This document shows positions 26,932 through 36,720 of a stretch of DNA of 64,000 bases, one piece after another. Where the stretch lies: contig LBON01000002.1 of assembly GCA_000989525.1 (NCBI GenBank), forward strand, positions 186,977 through 250,976, written 5' to 3'. How positions within the stretch are numbered: the first letter of the stretch is position 1; every line of letters starts with the position of its first letter. Source of the DNA: a candidate division TM6 bacterium GW2011_GWF2_32_72 (GTDB taxonomy: Bacteria; Babelota; Babeliae; Babelales; GWF2-32-72). The position numbers and the translations under genes are program-made. The notes beneath the pieces are model-generated. The model was not told the DNA's origin. It saw nothing but the letters and a program-made list of their open reading frames with translations, and did not search any database.

Positions 26932-27675
26932 ATGAAAACTTACAAAATTATAGTTGCTTATGACGGCACAGATTATCAAGGCTGGCAAGAGCAACCTCAT
27001 GGAAAAACAGTAGTTCAAGCTCTGCAAAAAAGTTTTAAAGCTGCCTTTTTTTTACCAATATTAATTAAAGGAGCATCTCGCACAGATGCGGGAGTACACG
27101 CACTTGGCCAAGTTGCTAAATTTCAAACAACACTAAACATTTCTGCCAAACAACTACTAAAAGTCTGGGAACAAAAAGTTCCTAGTGATATTTCAATTAT
27201 ATCCATAGAAGAAGTCGATCCTGAATTTAAACCAACTCATAACGTTATTGAAAAAACATATTCTTATAAAATATTTACTAAACGACCATTACCTCAAGAA
27301 CAACGATTTGGTGTAGAATGGAAAAAAAAATTAGATATAAATAAGTTAAAAACATGCCTTAAAATTTTTGTTGGAACTCATGATTTTAGATCTTTTTGTT
27401 CAGGCTACGAATTTACAGGCGGATCCGTAAGAACCATAAATTCGATTAGCATTGAGTCAGAAAATATGAATAATACAATAACTATTGTTTTTAAAGGACC
27501 AGGTTTTTTAAAATATATGATCAGACGAATTGTTGGCGCATGTTTACAAGCAGCTTCTTGTAAAAAATTAAATGAAACAGATTTACAAAAAGCTATGGAT
27601 GAAAAAAATCCATTACAAAGTTTACTAACTGCCCCAGCCAAAGGTCTAACATTAGAAAAAATTGAATATAAATAA
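26932..27675 (+). CDS. truA: tRNA pseudouridine synthase A
   Basis: 247 residues. The N-terminal Y-D-G-T-D-Y-Q-G-W-Q and the catalytic R-T-D-A-G-V-H-A-L-G-Q-V motif (Asp nucleophile) are diagnostic; H-D-F-R-S-F-C and the M-I-R-R-I-V-G motif complete the family. It modifies U38-U40 in the tRNA anticodon arm. The downstream GNAT gene begins 48 bases later. Confidence 0.96.
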   Translation: MKTYKIIVAYDGTDYQGWQEQPHGKTVVQALQKSFKAAFFLPILIKGASRTDAGVHALGQVAKFQTTLNISAKQLLKVWEQKVPSDISIISIEEVDPEFKPTHNVIEKTYSYKIFTKRPLPQEQRFGVEWKKKLDINKLKTCLKIFVGTHDFRSFCSGYEFTGGSVRTINSISIESENMNNTITIVFKGPGFLKYMIRRIVGACLQAASCKKLNETDLQKAMDEKNPLQSLLTAPAKGLTLEKIEYK

Positions 27676-27723
27676 ATTCATCCGTATTTGCTTAAAGGCT
27701 TTACCGGACAAAAGAGAGGAAAT

Positions 27724-28305
27724 ATGAAAAAACTATATTTATCAATTACAATTGCAATAGGTCTTATTTTAACCGGTTACTATTTCCAAGATACCCTAAT
27801 TAAATACAATCCATTTCCACCCAAAAATGGAATTTGCCGCTACAATAAATGGGTCGACGAACCTTTCCTTTATCAAATATTTAAAGAAGAAGCTAATTTG
27901 TTATTTGCCGATCCAAAAGCACCTCACAATTTTTACCCTAAACAAATGCTCCAATACATGTCCCCTATAGACAATAAAAAATACTATGGACAAATTCAAA
28001 TGCGATTTATACGAGAAAATGGAAAAACAGTTGCATTTACGGTTTATTACAAAAAAAACTTCTTCAAAGGACAACTTCTTTTCTTGGGCGTTCTTGATGG
28101 TTACAGAAAAAAAGGTTACGCCACAGAATTAATCAAATATGTAATGAAGGATTTAGAACGCCAAGGTTGCACCAGCATTCAATGGGTAACCAAAGTTATT
28201 AATACCCGTGCTCAAAATCTTTATAATAAGCTTGGATTCAAATTGTTAGGCGTCTGGGATGAACACTATCACTATGAATACACCCCAAAAGAACATAGAA
28301 AATAA
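27724..28305 (+). CDS. Membrane-anchored GNAT-family acetyltransferase
   Basis: 193 residues from the ATG at 27724, preceded by AGAGGA. An N-terminal hydrophobic stretch (LYLSITIAIGLILTGYYF) is a membrane anchor or signal. The rest is a GNAT domain: F-L-G-V-L-D-G-Y-R-K-K-G-Y-A-T-E-L contains the R/K-x2-G-x-A acetyl-CoA loop, and N-T-R-A-Q-N-L-Y-N-K-L-G-F-K the C-terminal element. The anchor is unusual for a GNAT. It may act at the membrane face; the substrate is unknown. Confidence 0.75.
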   Translation: MKKLYLSITIAIGLILTGYYFQDTLIKYNPFPPKNGICRYNKWVDEPFLYQIFKEEANLLFADPKAPHNFYPKQMLQYMSPIDNKKYYGQIQMRFIRENGKTVAFTVYYKKNFFKGQLLFLGVLDGYRKKGYATELIKYVMKDLERQGCTSIQWVTKVINTRAQNLYNKLGFKLLGVWDEHYHYEYTPKEHRK

Positions 28306-28387
28306 ACTTTAATCAAATCGTTCACAATTCGCGACCAAAAGCCATAGGCAAGATTTTCACCCTCCACAAACATCCCAATAGTGCTAT

Positions 28388-28415
28388 TTGACATTTTTTC
28401 CCGATGTGTTACAAT
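28388..28415 (+). promoter_or_regulatory. Near-consensus promoter for a secreted-protein gene
   Basis: TTGACA (28388-28393), 16 bases, TACAAT (28410-28415). The next gene starts at 28454 after a GGAAGG ribosome-binding site. Confidence 0.72.
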
Positions 28416-28453
28416 AAAAACGTTATAAATATTATATTAATGGAAGGTAAACT

Positions 28454-29101
28454 ATGAAAAAATTAACGCTTACTTTAGGGTTAGCACTAACATTTGCCCT
28501 AAATTGTTCTGAAAACATTGATGTAGAAAAAATAAAACTCGGCAGAATAACGACTATTATTTGTTGTAGAACCCCCGAAGAAAACGCTAAAAAGATTACA
28601 CAACTTGTTAAAACAACAGGAACAGGCATCCTTGCGGACGAGGTCAAACATATCTGTGCAGCATCAAGGCCCGATAATAAAGAGGTTGCAACTACTTTTT
28701 TTAAAAAGCTTGCTCAATCACAAAGTGAAGAGCTTTTTAAAGAAATTATATTTCTAAATCCTGATTTATTAAGATTAATTTCTCAAAAAATTGAAAACGG
28801 AACCTCGGTGATTATGACTCATTGTAAAAATAAAGATTTTTTATATGAAGCCTGTATGAAATTAATAAAGATAATGCTTGAAGATGATTTTAAATATACA
28901 AGTCAAAAAGACCTTGACTCCATTTTTAGTTACATAGGCGATCCAGAAATTAATGGTAAAAAAATATGTGACGCAACAATAATTGAATTTTTTAAACTTC
29001 TTGTAAAAAATGATAGCGAAAAATTATACAATTTATTTAAAAATGTACCAAATGCAAAAGATTTATTATTCAAATATTTTCCAATTCTAAAAGAACTTTA
29101 A
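28454..29101 (+). CDS. Unrecognised secreted protein
   Basis: 215 residues. The signal peptide (KKLTLTLGLALTFALNCSE) is clear; A-L-N-C is a poor lipobox, so secretion rather than lipidation is likely. The mature protein looks all-helical and contains no domain I recognise. It has its own promoter and terminator, which argues that it is a real expressed gene. Confidence 0.65.
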   Translation: MKKLTLTLGLALTFALNCSENIDVEKIKLGRITTIICCRTPEENAKKITQLVKTTGTGILADEVKHICAASRPDNKEVATTFFKKLAQSQSEELFKEIIFLNPDLLRLISQKIENGTSVIMTHCKNKDFLYEACMKLIKIMLEDDFKYTSQKDLDSIFSYIGDPEINGKKICDATIIEFFKLLVKNDSEKLYNLFKNVPNAKDLLFKYFPILKEL

Positions 29102-29114
29102 ATGTTTAAAATAG

Positions 29115-29144
29115 AAAAAGGCGTCTAAAAAAGACGCCTTTTTC
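29115..29144 (+). terminator. Terminator after the secreted-protein gene
   Basis: AAAAAGGCGTCT (29115-29126) pairs with AGACGCCTTTTT (29132-29143) around five A bases. Confidence 0.92.
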
Positions 29145-29519
29145 TATTTATAGTTTATACACATATTAAAAATCTATTTTTTAATAAAAGACAACTATGG
29201 ACTTATACGAAAATTCAAAAACATTGATTTTTTAACATCAAAAAAAGGACTCGATCCTTCAACAAGCTCAGGATGAAATCCGTCTTTATAATTGTTGAGG
29301 AACGGTTCATTGACAAGCTCAGGATGACATCCGTCATATTAATTTATATTTTATTGCGTTGTTTTAGCTCTGTAGCCTTAAACTATGTGATTATTATTAA
29401 ATTAAATTTTTAACATTTTAATCTTAAATTAGAAATAAAATAAAGACGGATACCATCCTGAGCTTGTCGAAGGATCGAGCCCTTTAAATAATTTGCATAT
29501 AAATTTTAATTACAAAATC
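29144..29519. other. Gene-free interval between a secreted-protein gene and dps
   Basis: About 375 bases without a credible coding frame. The middle is occupied by the repeat element at 29248-29484; the flanks are plain AT-rich DNA. No tRNA-like or riboswitch-like structure was seen. Confidence 0.6.
29248..29484. repeat. Composite repeat: two direct copies and one inverted copy
   Basis: Arm 1 (29248-29290) contains CCTTCAACAAGCTCAGGATG followed by AAATCCGTC. A second direct copy (29294-29340) contains TTGACAAGCTCAGGATGACA followed by TCCGTC. Arm 3 (29439-29484) is inverted and contains GACGGATACCATCCTGAGCT then TGTCGAAGGATCGAG. Arms 1 and 3 match over about 42 of 46 positions as an inverted repeat with ~150 bases between them. 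The core resembles an interspersed CATCCTGAGCTTGTCGAAGG-type repeat seen in many bacteria. A fourth, degenerate copy is at 48643. Confidence 0.8.
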
Positions 29520-30005
29520 TTACTGCTGATGTGCTTGCACAAACCAAAGACGCTTTTGCAAAAGTTCACTTATTTTTGTACAAAGATCCATAGTCGACAT
29601 ATCACCTCGTTCTTCTGCAAACTTTAAACATTCTTCAATTTGTTCAATATATTGAGCCATACGCTCTGCTACAACACTCAATAATTCTGTACTTTTAAAA
29701 ATATTTTCTGGATAAACAATTAATTTAGTTGATTTAACAGCTTCTTGAATTGTACCTAAAGCTGTTCCACCTAATGCCGTTATTCTTTCTGCAATATCAT
29801 CAACGGCTGTTTCTAGTTCACCAGCTATTAAATCAAATAGAAGATGTGTACTATAAAAACCAGCCCCCTTAACATTCCAATGGGCTTGTTTTAAAACATA
29901 TTTAAGATCAATAGAAGAACCAAGCAATGAATTCAATTTTGAAATAACATCTTTTCTTACAGGTTCTGACAAAGGGTTACTTGTTTTATGCATTACGTTT
30001 TTCAT
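29520..30005 (-). CDS. dps: Dps-family ferritin-like DNA protection protein
   Basis: 161 residues, one four-helix Dps subunit. The intersubunit ferroxidase ligands are present: Q-A-H-W-N-V-K-G, S-T-H-L-L-F-D, then V-D-D-I-A-E-R (Asp and Glu). Dps dodecamers oxidise and store iron using peroxide, and some bind DNA. The N-terminus has two Lys and one Arg that could contact DNA. AAGGA precedes ATG. It lies alone, downstream of secA and its ankyrin gene on the same strand. Confidence 0.93.
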   Translation of the reverse strand: MKNVMHKTSNPLSEPVRKDVISKLNSLLGSSIDLKYVLKQAHWNVKGAGFYSTHLLFDLIAGELETAVDDIAERITALGGTALGTIQEAVKSTKLIVYPENIFKSTELLSVVAERMAQYIEQIEECLKFAEERGDMSTMDLCTKISELLQKRLWFVQAHQQ

Positions 30006-30122
30006 AAAAAATTCCTTAGAAAATCAATAAAAATAAAAACTACATTAGTTTTACATTATTTTCTGCTTAAAAAGAACTATTTGATAAAAACATTTTAAAA
30101 ACAAAGGTAAAAAAGCTATTTA

Positions 30123-30608
30123 TTATTGTTCAAACAAAATCGTAGGAACATCATCAGGATGATTATCAAAATCTTTAAATGCCTTTATACATTCCAATCT
30201 TTTTTCTGCTGAGTTCCTGATATTTTTATCTGATTTAAATATAAATTCTAAAGCAATCTCATTATCACAATTAACAATAAAAGGATCTGCCCCATTTTTT
30301 AATAAAAATTTAATTACATCGATATCTAACATACGAGCCGCCAGCATTAAAGCCGTCATTCCGCTCTCATCCTTAATATCAACAGAAACGCCAACCAATA
30401 ACAATCTTTTTGCTGATTTTAAATCAAAAGTTTTAATAGCGTTTATAAAATTAAAACATCTGGCATGACTCAAACAACAAAAACCTTCCGCAGGCTCCCT
30501 AGAGCAAAGAGATTCATAATCAATTTTATGTTTTCCTGCACACAAAAATGGGGTCTGCAGAGCAAACCCCACCAAAAAAATTAATATTTTTAATTTTTCA
30601 TACAACAT
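30123..30608 (-). CDS. Secreted ankyrin-repeat protein coupled to secA
   Basis: 161 residues. A signal peptide (LKILIFLVGFALQTPFLCAG) precedes about three ankyrin repeats: A-I-K-T-F-D-L-K-S-A-K-R-L-L, then D-E-S-G-M-T-A-L-M-L-A-A-R and V-I-K-F-L-L-K-N-G-A-D-P. Ankyrin repeats bind proteins; exported ones in intracellular bacteria often act on the host, which is inference here. The ATG lies within the last codons of secA (19-base overlap), so translation is probably coupled to it. Confidence 0.8.
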   Translation of the reverse strand: MLYEKLKILIFLVGFALQTPFLCAGKHKIDYESLCSREPAEGFCCLSHARCFNFINAIKTFDLKSAKRLLLVGVSVDIKDESGMTALMLAARMLDIDVIKFLLKNGADPFIVNCDNEIALEFIFKSDKNIRNSAEKRLECIKAFKDFDNHPDDVPTILFEQ

Positions 30609-33115
30609 TTTTTAAACTTCTTACCAGAACCACAAGGACAAGGTTCATTGCGACCAGTTTTTTCAACCTGACGCGGTTCTGTAGGCAATGATTCATCGCT
30701 AGAAATATAATTCAAAGCTTCCATTTCTTTATTTCGTTTTTCTTCAATCTGACGACTATCAAAATTATCTAAATTTAAATGGAAAACATGATGAATTATT
30801 TCCCATTTAATTTGATTCATCATATCTTCAAACATCTGGAAGGATTCTCGCTTATATTCAGTCAAAGGATTTTTTTGACCATAACCTCGCAAACCAATAC
30901 CCTCTTTTAAATGGTCTAAATTCAACATATGCTGTTTCCAAGCACCATCTATTGTTTCTAACATTAACCATTTTTCAGCATTTTGAATTGTTTCTCTATT
31001 TGCCTGATTTCTATAAAGATCATACTGCTCAAGTAAAAAATTAATCATATCTTGCTTTAAAACTTCACTATTTGCTGTACTAATGCCCCGTTTAAAAAAT
31101 ATATCAACAGGTAAACCAGTCAAACCTGATACAGCTTTTAAAAAATTCTGCACCTGTTCTTCTGTAACGTTTCTTATAGGACAATGAATTGCAATAGCTG
31201 TTTGAATAACCGAAACCAAAAGATCTCTAATTAATTGATAGATATTTTCTTGGCCCTCAAGAACTTCGCGTCTGTATTCATAAATGACCATTCTTTGTTG
31301 ATTTAAAACATCATCATATTCCAACAAATGTTTTCTTGATTCAAAGTTATTCTTTTCAACTTTTTCTTGAGCCTTTTCAATTTGCTTAGAAATAAAATTC
31401 GATTCAATAACTTCATCTTCCTTCATTCCAGCCCAGAGCATCTTCTTTTTTAAACCTTCTCCTGCAAATCTACGAATTAAATCATCTTCCAAAGATATAT
31501 AAAATCTTGATTCACCGGCATCACCCTGACGACCAGATCGGCCTCTTAATTGATTATCAATACGACGGCTTTCATGCCTTTCTGTACCCAAAATATAAAG
31601 CCCACCTGCAGCCATAGCTTCTGGATTTAATTTAATGTCAGTTCCACGGCCAGCCATATTAGTTGCAATCGTTACTCGACCCGCTTCACCTGCATGCTCA
31701 ACAATTTCGGCCTCACGCGCGTGCTGTTTTGCATTTAAAACTTCATGAGCAATTCCATATTTACGCAAATGATCACTCAATAATTCAGATGTTTCAACTG
31801 CAACAGTACCTATCAAAACAGGCTGTCCTTTTGCATGACGTTCTTTTATATCTTCTACAATGGCATCAAACTTGCCCTTTTGAGATAGAAAAATTAAATC
31901 AGACTTGTCTTGCCTGATCATTGGTTTATTTGTAGGAATAACGATAACATCCATACCATAAGTTTTATAAAATTCTTCAGCTTCTGTAAGCGCTGTACCT
32001 GTCATACCAGAAAGTTTTTTATACAATCTAAAAAAGTTTTGTAGTGTAATAGATGCCAATGTTTGAGTTTCTTGTTCTATAGTTACGCCTTCCTTGGCCT
32101 CGATAGATTGATGTAATCCATCACTATATCTTCTTCCTGCCAATACTCGACCCGTAAATTCATCCACAATCAAAACTTCGCCATCACGCACGATATATTC
32201 AACATCTTTTCTAAATAATTTGTGAGCTCGTAAAGCCTGACTAACATGATGCAGAATATTAATATTTTCAACGGCATATAAATTTTTTAACCGAAATGCA
32301 GATTCAACTTTATCTACCCCTGATTCCGTCAACATAACGTTTCTATCTTTTTCATCTACTTCAACATCTTCTGCTGTAAGCCTAGAAACAACTTTGCTTG
32401 CATCAACATATAAATTACTACTGTCACCAGAGGACCCCGAAATAATTAATGGAGTTCTTGCTTCATCAATCAAAATCGAGTCAACTTCGTCAACAATTGC
32501 AAAAGCCAAATCTCTTTGTACATAATCTTCCAAACGAGATTTCATGTTATCACGGAGATAATCAAAACCAAGCTCACTATTTGTTGCATATAAAATATCT
32601 GCGTTATAAGCCTCTTTTCTTTGAGCATCCGTCATAGAATGTTTCAAACTAGCTACACTTAAACCCAAATGATTATAAATTGGCTTCATCCAATTGGCAT
32701 CACGATCAGCCAAATATTCATTAACGGTAACCAAATGAGCTGCTTTACCAGAAAGAGCATTTAAATAAAGTGGTAACGTTGCAGTTAAGGTTTTACCTTC
32801 ACCTGTTTTCATTTCTGCAATTTTACCTTGATGCAAAACCATTCCACCAATCAACTGAACATCATAATGCCTCTGCCCTAAAAATCTTTTTGATGTTTCT
32901 CGAACAACAGCAAATGCCTCTGGCAAAATGTCATCTAAAGTTTTACCTTGCGCCAATTGCTCTCTAAATTCATTTGTTTTTGCAGCCAACTGTTCATCTG
33001 TTAAAGCACTAATTTGAGGTTCTAAAGAATTAATTTTTCTAACGATTGGCTTGAGCTTTTTAAGCTGTCTAGCATTGTTAGAGCCAACTATAAATCGAAA
33101 AAGTTTTGCAAACAT
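30590..33115 (-). CDS. secA: Preprotein translocase ATPase SecA
   Basis: 841 residues. Walker A is M-K-T-G-E-G-K-T-L, Walker B V-D-E-V-D-S-I-L-I-D-E-A-R; the preprotein cross-linking region and helical scaffold follow, and G-R-S-G-R-Q-G-D-A-G is intact. The C-terminus has the zinc SEC-C motif (C-P-C-G-S-G-K-K-F-K-K-C-C). SecA drives export through SecYEG and serves the many signal-peptide proteins here. A short ankyrin gene overlaps its 3' end. Only a weak AGGGA precedes ATG. Confidence 0.98.
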   Translation of the reverse strand: MFAKLFRFIVGSNNARQLKKLKPIVRKINSLEPQISALTDEQLAAKTNEFREQLAQGKTLDDILPEAFAVVRETSKRFLGQRHYDVQLIGGMVLHQGKIAEMKTGEGKTLTATLPLYLNALSGKAAHLVTVNEYLADRDANWMKPIYNHLGLSVASLKHSMTDAQRKEAYNADILYATNSELGFDYLRDNMKSRLEDYVQRDLAFAIVDEVDSILIDEARTPLIISGSSGDSSNLYVDASKVVSRLTAEDVEVDEKDRNVMLTESGVDKVESAFRLKNLYAVENINILHHVSQALRAHKLFRKDVEYIVRDGEVLIVDEFTGRVLAGRRYSDGLHQSIEAKEGVTIEQETQTLASITLQNFFRLYKKLSGMTGTALTEAEEFYKTYGMDVIVIPTNKPMIRQDKSDLIFLSQKGKFDAIVEDIKERHAKGQPVLIGTVAVETSELLSDHLRKYGIAHEVLNAKQHAREAEIVEHAGEAGRVTIATNMAGRGTDIKLNPEAMAAGGLYILGTERHESRRIDNQLRGRSGRQGDAGESRFYISLEDDLIRRFAGEGLKKKMLWAGMKEDEVIESNFISKQIEKAQEKVEKNNFESRKHLLEYDDVLNQQRMVIYEYRREVLEGQENIYQLIRDLLVSVIQTAIAIHCPIRNVTEEQVQNFLKAVSGLTGLPVDIFFKRGISTANSEVLKQDMINFLLEQYDLYRNQANRETIQNAEKWLMLETIDGAWKQHMLNLDHLKEGIGLRGYGQKNPLTEYKRESFQMFEDMMNQIKWEIIHHVFHLNLDNFDSRQIEEKRNKEMEALNYISSDESLPTEPRQVEKTGRNEPCPCGSGKKFKKCCMKN

Positions 33116-33253
33116 ATTGGTCCCTACGTATCTAAAAGTTTAATTTAATAACTATGTTTAAGTTTATTGTTTTCTTTTTTCAGGAGTAAATAAAATAAAG
33201 ATAAAAGTCTTATTGTAACGGAAAAACCGCTTTTTTTCAATTTAGAAACCAAA

Positions 33254-33280
33254 CTAAAAAAAGGGACCTTTCGGTCCCTT
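33254..33280 (-). terminator. Terminator downstream of the beta-helix protein gene
   Basis: AAGGGACC (33261-33268) pairs with GGTCCCTT (33273-33280) around TTTC. The T-run on the minus strand shows that it ends the 33331-34722 gene and isolates it from secA. Confidence 0.88.
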
Positions 33281-33330
33281 AAAATTAAATATTAAAGGTT
33301 ATATAAAAATTATTTTTGAGTTTTTAGAAT

Positions 33331-34722
33331 TTATACTATTTTGTTTCCATCAAATTTAAAATCGCCCCTAGGGTCTTTTAATATTTTTTCATCGTTAAAT
33401 AATTTAAAGTCTGACCGAGCATTTTCAACTCGATTATTTGCAAATCTAGCCTGATTAAATGGTGCAAACTTACTCAAATCAGTTCCCACATGACCCAAGC
33501 CAAAAACAGCCTGACCACTACTTGTGAATCTAAATAAACTATCAGCAATCAAAATACCATAAGCTTTTTCTGATGGTAGCACAGGAGGAAGATTATAATC
33601 ACCACCTCTTTCCCAAATAACTTTTGATTGAATACCCAAAACATTATTTCTAAAAATACTAAAAATATTGCCATGTCTATGGTTTATAAACGCTTGCTTA
33701 ATATCTGTAAAAGTATTGTCCCAAATTTTTATATCGTTAGAGCCATTTACAGAAACGGCAAACTGACAGTTATTAGCTATCCCATTTTTTAAATAAACAT
33801 TTACACCAGAATTCAGCATGCCAACCACACCAATATTTTCACAAGCAAAATGATTAAAATCTATATCTTTACACTCTATCGGAATTCCGCCATTACCATA
33901 AACACCTGTACCACCCAAATAAAATGCCGACTGTTTTACATTTTCAAATGAACAACCAGACATCGTAACATTATGACATCCCGTTAGGTCTATGCCAGAA
34001 CCCCACTCTAATGTGTCAAAAACACAATTAGTTAAAAAAACATGCTGACATCTAGTTAAATAAACCCCATGCATATAATTCCAATACCAAGCAGGTCCAC
34101 CATTATTTAAATGCCATTCTGAAAGAGTTTTTCCTTGAAATATAAAATCTGGGTGTCCGACATTATATAAATGGGAATTTAAAATCTGTATTTCTGTACA
34201 ATCAGAAATACCTATACATTGAACGTTAACATCATGAATATCACAATTTTTTATTATAAATACCGAGTCTCTCAAATCTGGTTGACCAATGACCCAGGTT
34301 TTTCCTCTTGTATTAATCCCACAATTTATACGTTTTAAAAAATCTGAATATGCAATAATACCTAGCTCATCTTGGCTTCCATCCAATTCAAGATTTTCTA
34401 TTGTAATATTTTTTAATTCTGCCTGACGAACTGGCATGATGAAGGCTAAATCTAATTTATGAATAGGCTCATAAGTTGCAACAAAATCCTTACCCGCAAT
34501 TAATTTTGTTTTTGAAAGTCCATCACCCTGCCCCTTTAATGTACAACGAGACGGCATTTCTATTGGCTTTTCAAGAGTATAAGTTGTATCCGCGTCTAAA
34601 AGAATTGTTGTATCAGATTGTAACAGGTCATACGGAAAAGGTTTTACAATTGTTGATGCCACAACAAAACAAGAATTAGCAAAAACAACTAACCCTAAAC
34701 CAAACTTTAGCAGCTTTGTCAT
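33331..34722 (-). CDS. Secreted right-handed beta-helix protein (pectate lyase-like fold)
   Basis: 463 residues. A signal peptide (LLKFGLGLVVFANSCFVVAS) is followed by a segment with C-T-L-K-G-Q-G-D-G-L-S-K-T, typical of pectate-lyase-like entry strands, then repeated short strands with N and C ladders (I-I-K-N-C-D-I, L-T-N-C-V-F-D, M-S-G-C-S-F-E-N-V). Such helices are carbohydrate-active or surface-binding; no catalytic set is identified. AAGGAG precedes ATG. It differs from the beta-helix family at 57-64 kb. Confidence 0.78.
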   Translation of the reverse strand: MTKLLKFGLGLVVFANSCFVVASTIVKPFPYDLLQSDTTILLDADTTYTLEKPIEMPSRCTLKGQGDGLSKTKLIAGKDFVATYEPIHKLDLAFIMPVRQAELKNITIENLELDGSQDELGIIAYSDFLKRINCGINTRGKTWVIGQPDLRDSVFIIKNCDIHDVNVQCIGISDCTEIQILNSHLYNVGHPDFIFQGKTLSEWHLNNGGPAWYWNYMHGVYLTRCQHVFLTNCVFDTLEWGSGIDLTGCHNVTMSGCSFENVKQSAFYLGGTGVYGNGGIPIECKDIDFNHFACENIGVVGMLNSGVNVYLKNGIANNCQFAVSVNGSNDIKIWDNTFTDIKQAFINHRHGNIFSIFRNNVLGIQSKVIWERGGDYNLPPVLPSEKAYGILIADSLFRFTSSGQAVFGLGHVGTDLSKFAPFNQARFANNRVENARSDFKLFNDEKILKDPRGDFKFDGNKIV

Positions 34723-34818
34723 AAAAACTCCTTTGTTTTATGATATAAAAAAGACTAACATCTTTTTCATATCAAGAAGCTTAAAGCCAAAGCAAGATTT
34801 CTATATTTTTTATATTTT

Positions 34819-35508
34819 TTACAAAACTACTAAAGAAATGTTTCTTAAAGCGGTTCCGTTATTTCGACGATAAGAACAATAATTTAAATTACATATTGTA
34901 CAGAGAGCTGTTTGTGTTTTAATTTTTTTTACACCAACTTCATTTAATCGAGCACAACACAATTTAATTAAACTAAAATAAAATTTATTATTTTCTTTAT
35001 TAAAAAAAACATACTCACCATATTGAATTTTTTCTGCAAAATCATTTGCTACTGAATAACAACACTCACAAGCATGTGGTCCAATATATGCAATCAAATC
35101 AATTGGATTAGTTCCATAGTTTATTTTCATATTTAAAACACATTCTGGAATAACATTCGCTACAGCTCCACGCCACCCTGCGTGAATTATTCCAACAGCA
35201 CTTTTTTTAGTATCAACCAAAATTATAGGCACACAATCAGCAGTCAAAACACCAATAGCCAAACCCTTTTGATTGGTTGTTAAATAATCACCAGCAGCAA
35301 TAAAAGGTTGTAAATTTTCGTTTGATTTAATCGCCAAACCAGAACTTCCATGAACCTGATCCAAAAACATAAAATCAATTACACCTAATTTCTGTTTTAT
35401 ATTTTCAAAAGAATTTTCAGGCAAAAAGCCTGGCTGGATTTTTAATTTATCTACAGCCAGGCTTGAATCTCCAAAAAATATTTTTGCAAAATCAGATTTA
35501 TAAATCAT
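34819..35508 (-). CDS. pgeF: Polyphenol-oxidase-type purine nucleoside phosphorylase (YfiH)
   Basis: 229 residues. The zinc-site residues of the YfiH/LACC1 family are visible: T-A-D-C-V-P-I, H-A-G-W-R-G-A and I-G-P-H-A-C-E-C-C-Y. The C-terminal C-N-L-N-Y-C-S-Y-R-R closes the fold. Family members act on purine nucleosides and have been linked to peptidoglycan editing. Its ATG directly follows the tyrS stop (TAAATG) with no gap, so the two are translated together. Confidence 0.9.
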   Translation of the reverse strand: MIYKSDFAKIFFGDSSLAVDKLKIQPGFLPENSFENIKQKLGVIDFMFLDQVHGSSGLAIKSNENLQPFIAAGDYLTTNQKGLAIGVLTADCVPIILVDTKKSAVGIIHAGWRGAVANVIPECVLNMKINYGTNPIDLIAYIGPHACECCYSVANDFAEKIQYGEYVFFNKENNKFYFSLIKLCCARLNEVGVKKIKTQTALCTICNLNYCSYRRNNGTALRNISLVVL

Positions 35509-36699
35509 TTATTTAATTTGAAAAATTTTATGTTTTCCAACCTTAATTTGCATTCCAGACTTCCATGTAATTGTTGCCTTAAAATCAACAACCTTTTCAC
35601 CATCAACAGAAACCGCACCTGATTCAATCAAACGCCTTGCTTCTGAAGTTGATTCAACTGAATTTAAAGCCTTTAAAAGATCTACAATCCAAATTGGATT
35701 AGCAGTATCTTGAGCTATTTTAAATTCAGTTGCCTTGGAATAATCTTTTTTCTGAAACACATCTTCAAAACTTTGTAACGCTGCAATTGCATCTTTTTCT
35801 GACCAAAATTTTTTAATCACATCGTGAGCCATTTGTTTTTTTAAGGTCATTGGATGTAATTTGCCAGACTCAACATCTTTGTGCATTTGCTTAATTTCAG
35901 CAGCTGTATTATTCAGTAATAATTCAAAGTAACGCCACATAAGTTTATCCGAAACAGACATCAGTTTACCAAAAGCTTGACTTGCAGGTTCATTTAAACC
36001 AATAGCATTCCCAAGAGATTTGGACATTTTTTCAACGCCATCAAGCCCCTCTAAAAGAGGCACTGTCAAGATTACTTGAGGTTCTTGGCCAAATCGTTCC
36101 TGCAATGTTCTACCCATTAACAAATTAAAAGTCTGATCGGTTCCACCAAGTTCTACATCAGCTTGTAATTCAACTGAATCGTAGCCTTGAAATACTGGAT
36201 ATAAAAGCTCATGTAAACTAATTGCTTGTTTTTTTTCCAATCTATTTGCAAAATCTTCACGCTCGATTATTTGCGAAACTGTTACTTTGGCAGCAATTTT
36301 TACAAGATCAGCAGCACTTAATTTATCAAGCCATTCAGAATTATATCGAACAATCACCTTGTTTGAGTCTAAAATCTTTCCGACTTGATCAAAATATGTT
36401 TTTGTATTTTCTTTAATCTCTTTCTCAGTCAAAGCTGGACGAGTCTTTGATTTACCAGTCGGATCACCTATACGAGCAGTAAAATCACCAATCAAAAAAA
36501 TAACTTGATGACCCAAATCTTGGAACTGTTTCATCTTAGAAAGAACTACGGCGTGTCCCAAATGAAGATCCGGTGATGTTGGATCCATTCCAAGTTTAAT
36601 TTTAAGTTTTTTTCCTGACTCTAACTTTTTTCCTAGCTCACCTTTTGGAAGAACCTGTGCTGTCCCTGCCATCAATTTTTCTAAATCTTTGTTAAACAT
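35509..36699 (-). CDS. tyrS: Tyrosyl-tRNA synthetase
   Basis: About 396 residues. Class I signatures: H-L-G-H-A-V-V (HIGH) and K-M-S-K-S-L-G-N (KMSKS), with D-P-T-S-P-D-L and G-G-T-D-Q-T-F-N for tyrosine and adenylate binding. A C-terminal S4 domain starts near residue 335. The ATG at 36699 is preferred to an upstream TTG, with GAGAAAAG in front. It lies between the pseudoprotease gene and pgeF on the same strand. Confidence 0.97.
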   Translation of the reverse strand: MFNKDLEKLMAGTAQVLPKGELGKKLESGKKLKIKLGMDPTSPDLHLGHAVVLSKMKQFQDLGHQVIFLIGDFTARIGDPTGKSKTRPALTEKEIKENTKTYFDQVGKILDSNKVIVRYNSEWLDKLSAADLVKIAAKVTVSQIIEREDFANRLEKKQAISLHELLYPVFQGYDSVELQADVELGGTDQTFNLLMGRTLQERFGQEPQVILTVPLLEGLDGVEKMSKSLGNAIGLNEPASQAFGKLMSVSDKLMWRYFELLLNNTAAEIKQMHKDVESGKLHPMTLKKQMAHDVIKKFWSEKDAIAALQSFEDVFQKKDYSKATEFKIAQDTANPIWIVDLLKALNSVESTSEARRLIESGAVSVDGEKVVDFKATITWKSGMQIKVGKHKIFQIK

Positions 36700-36720
36700 A
36701 ACTTTTCTCAATTTATTGAA

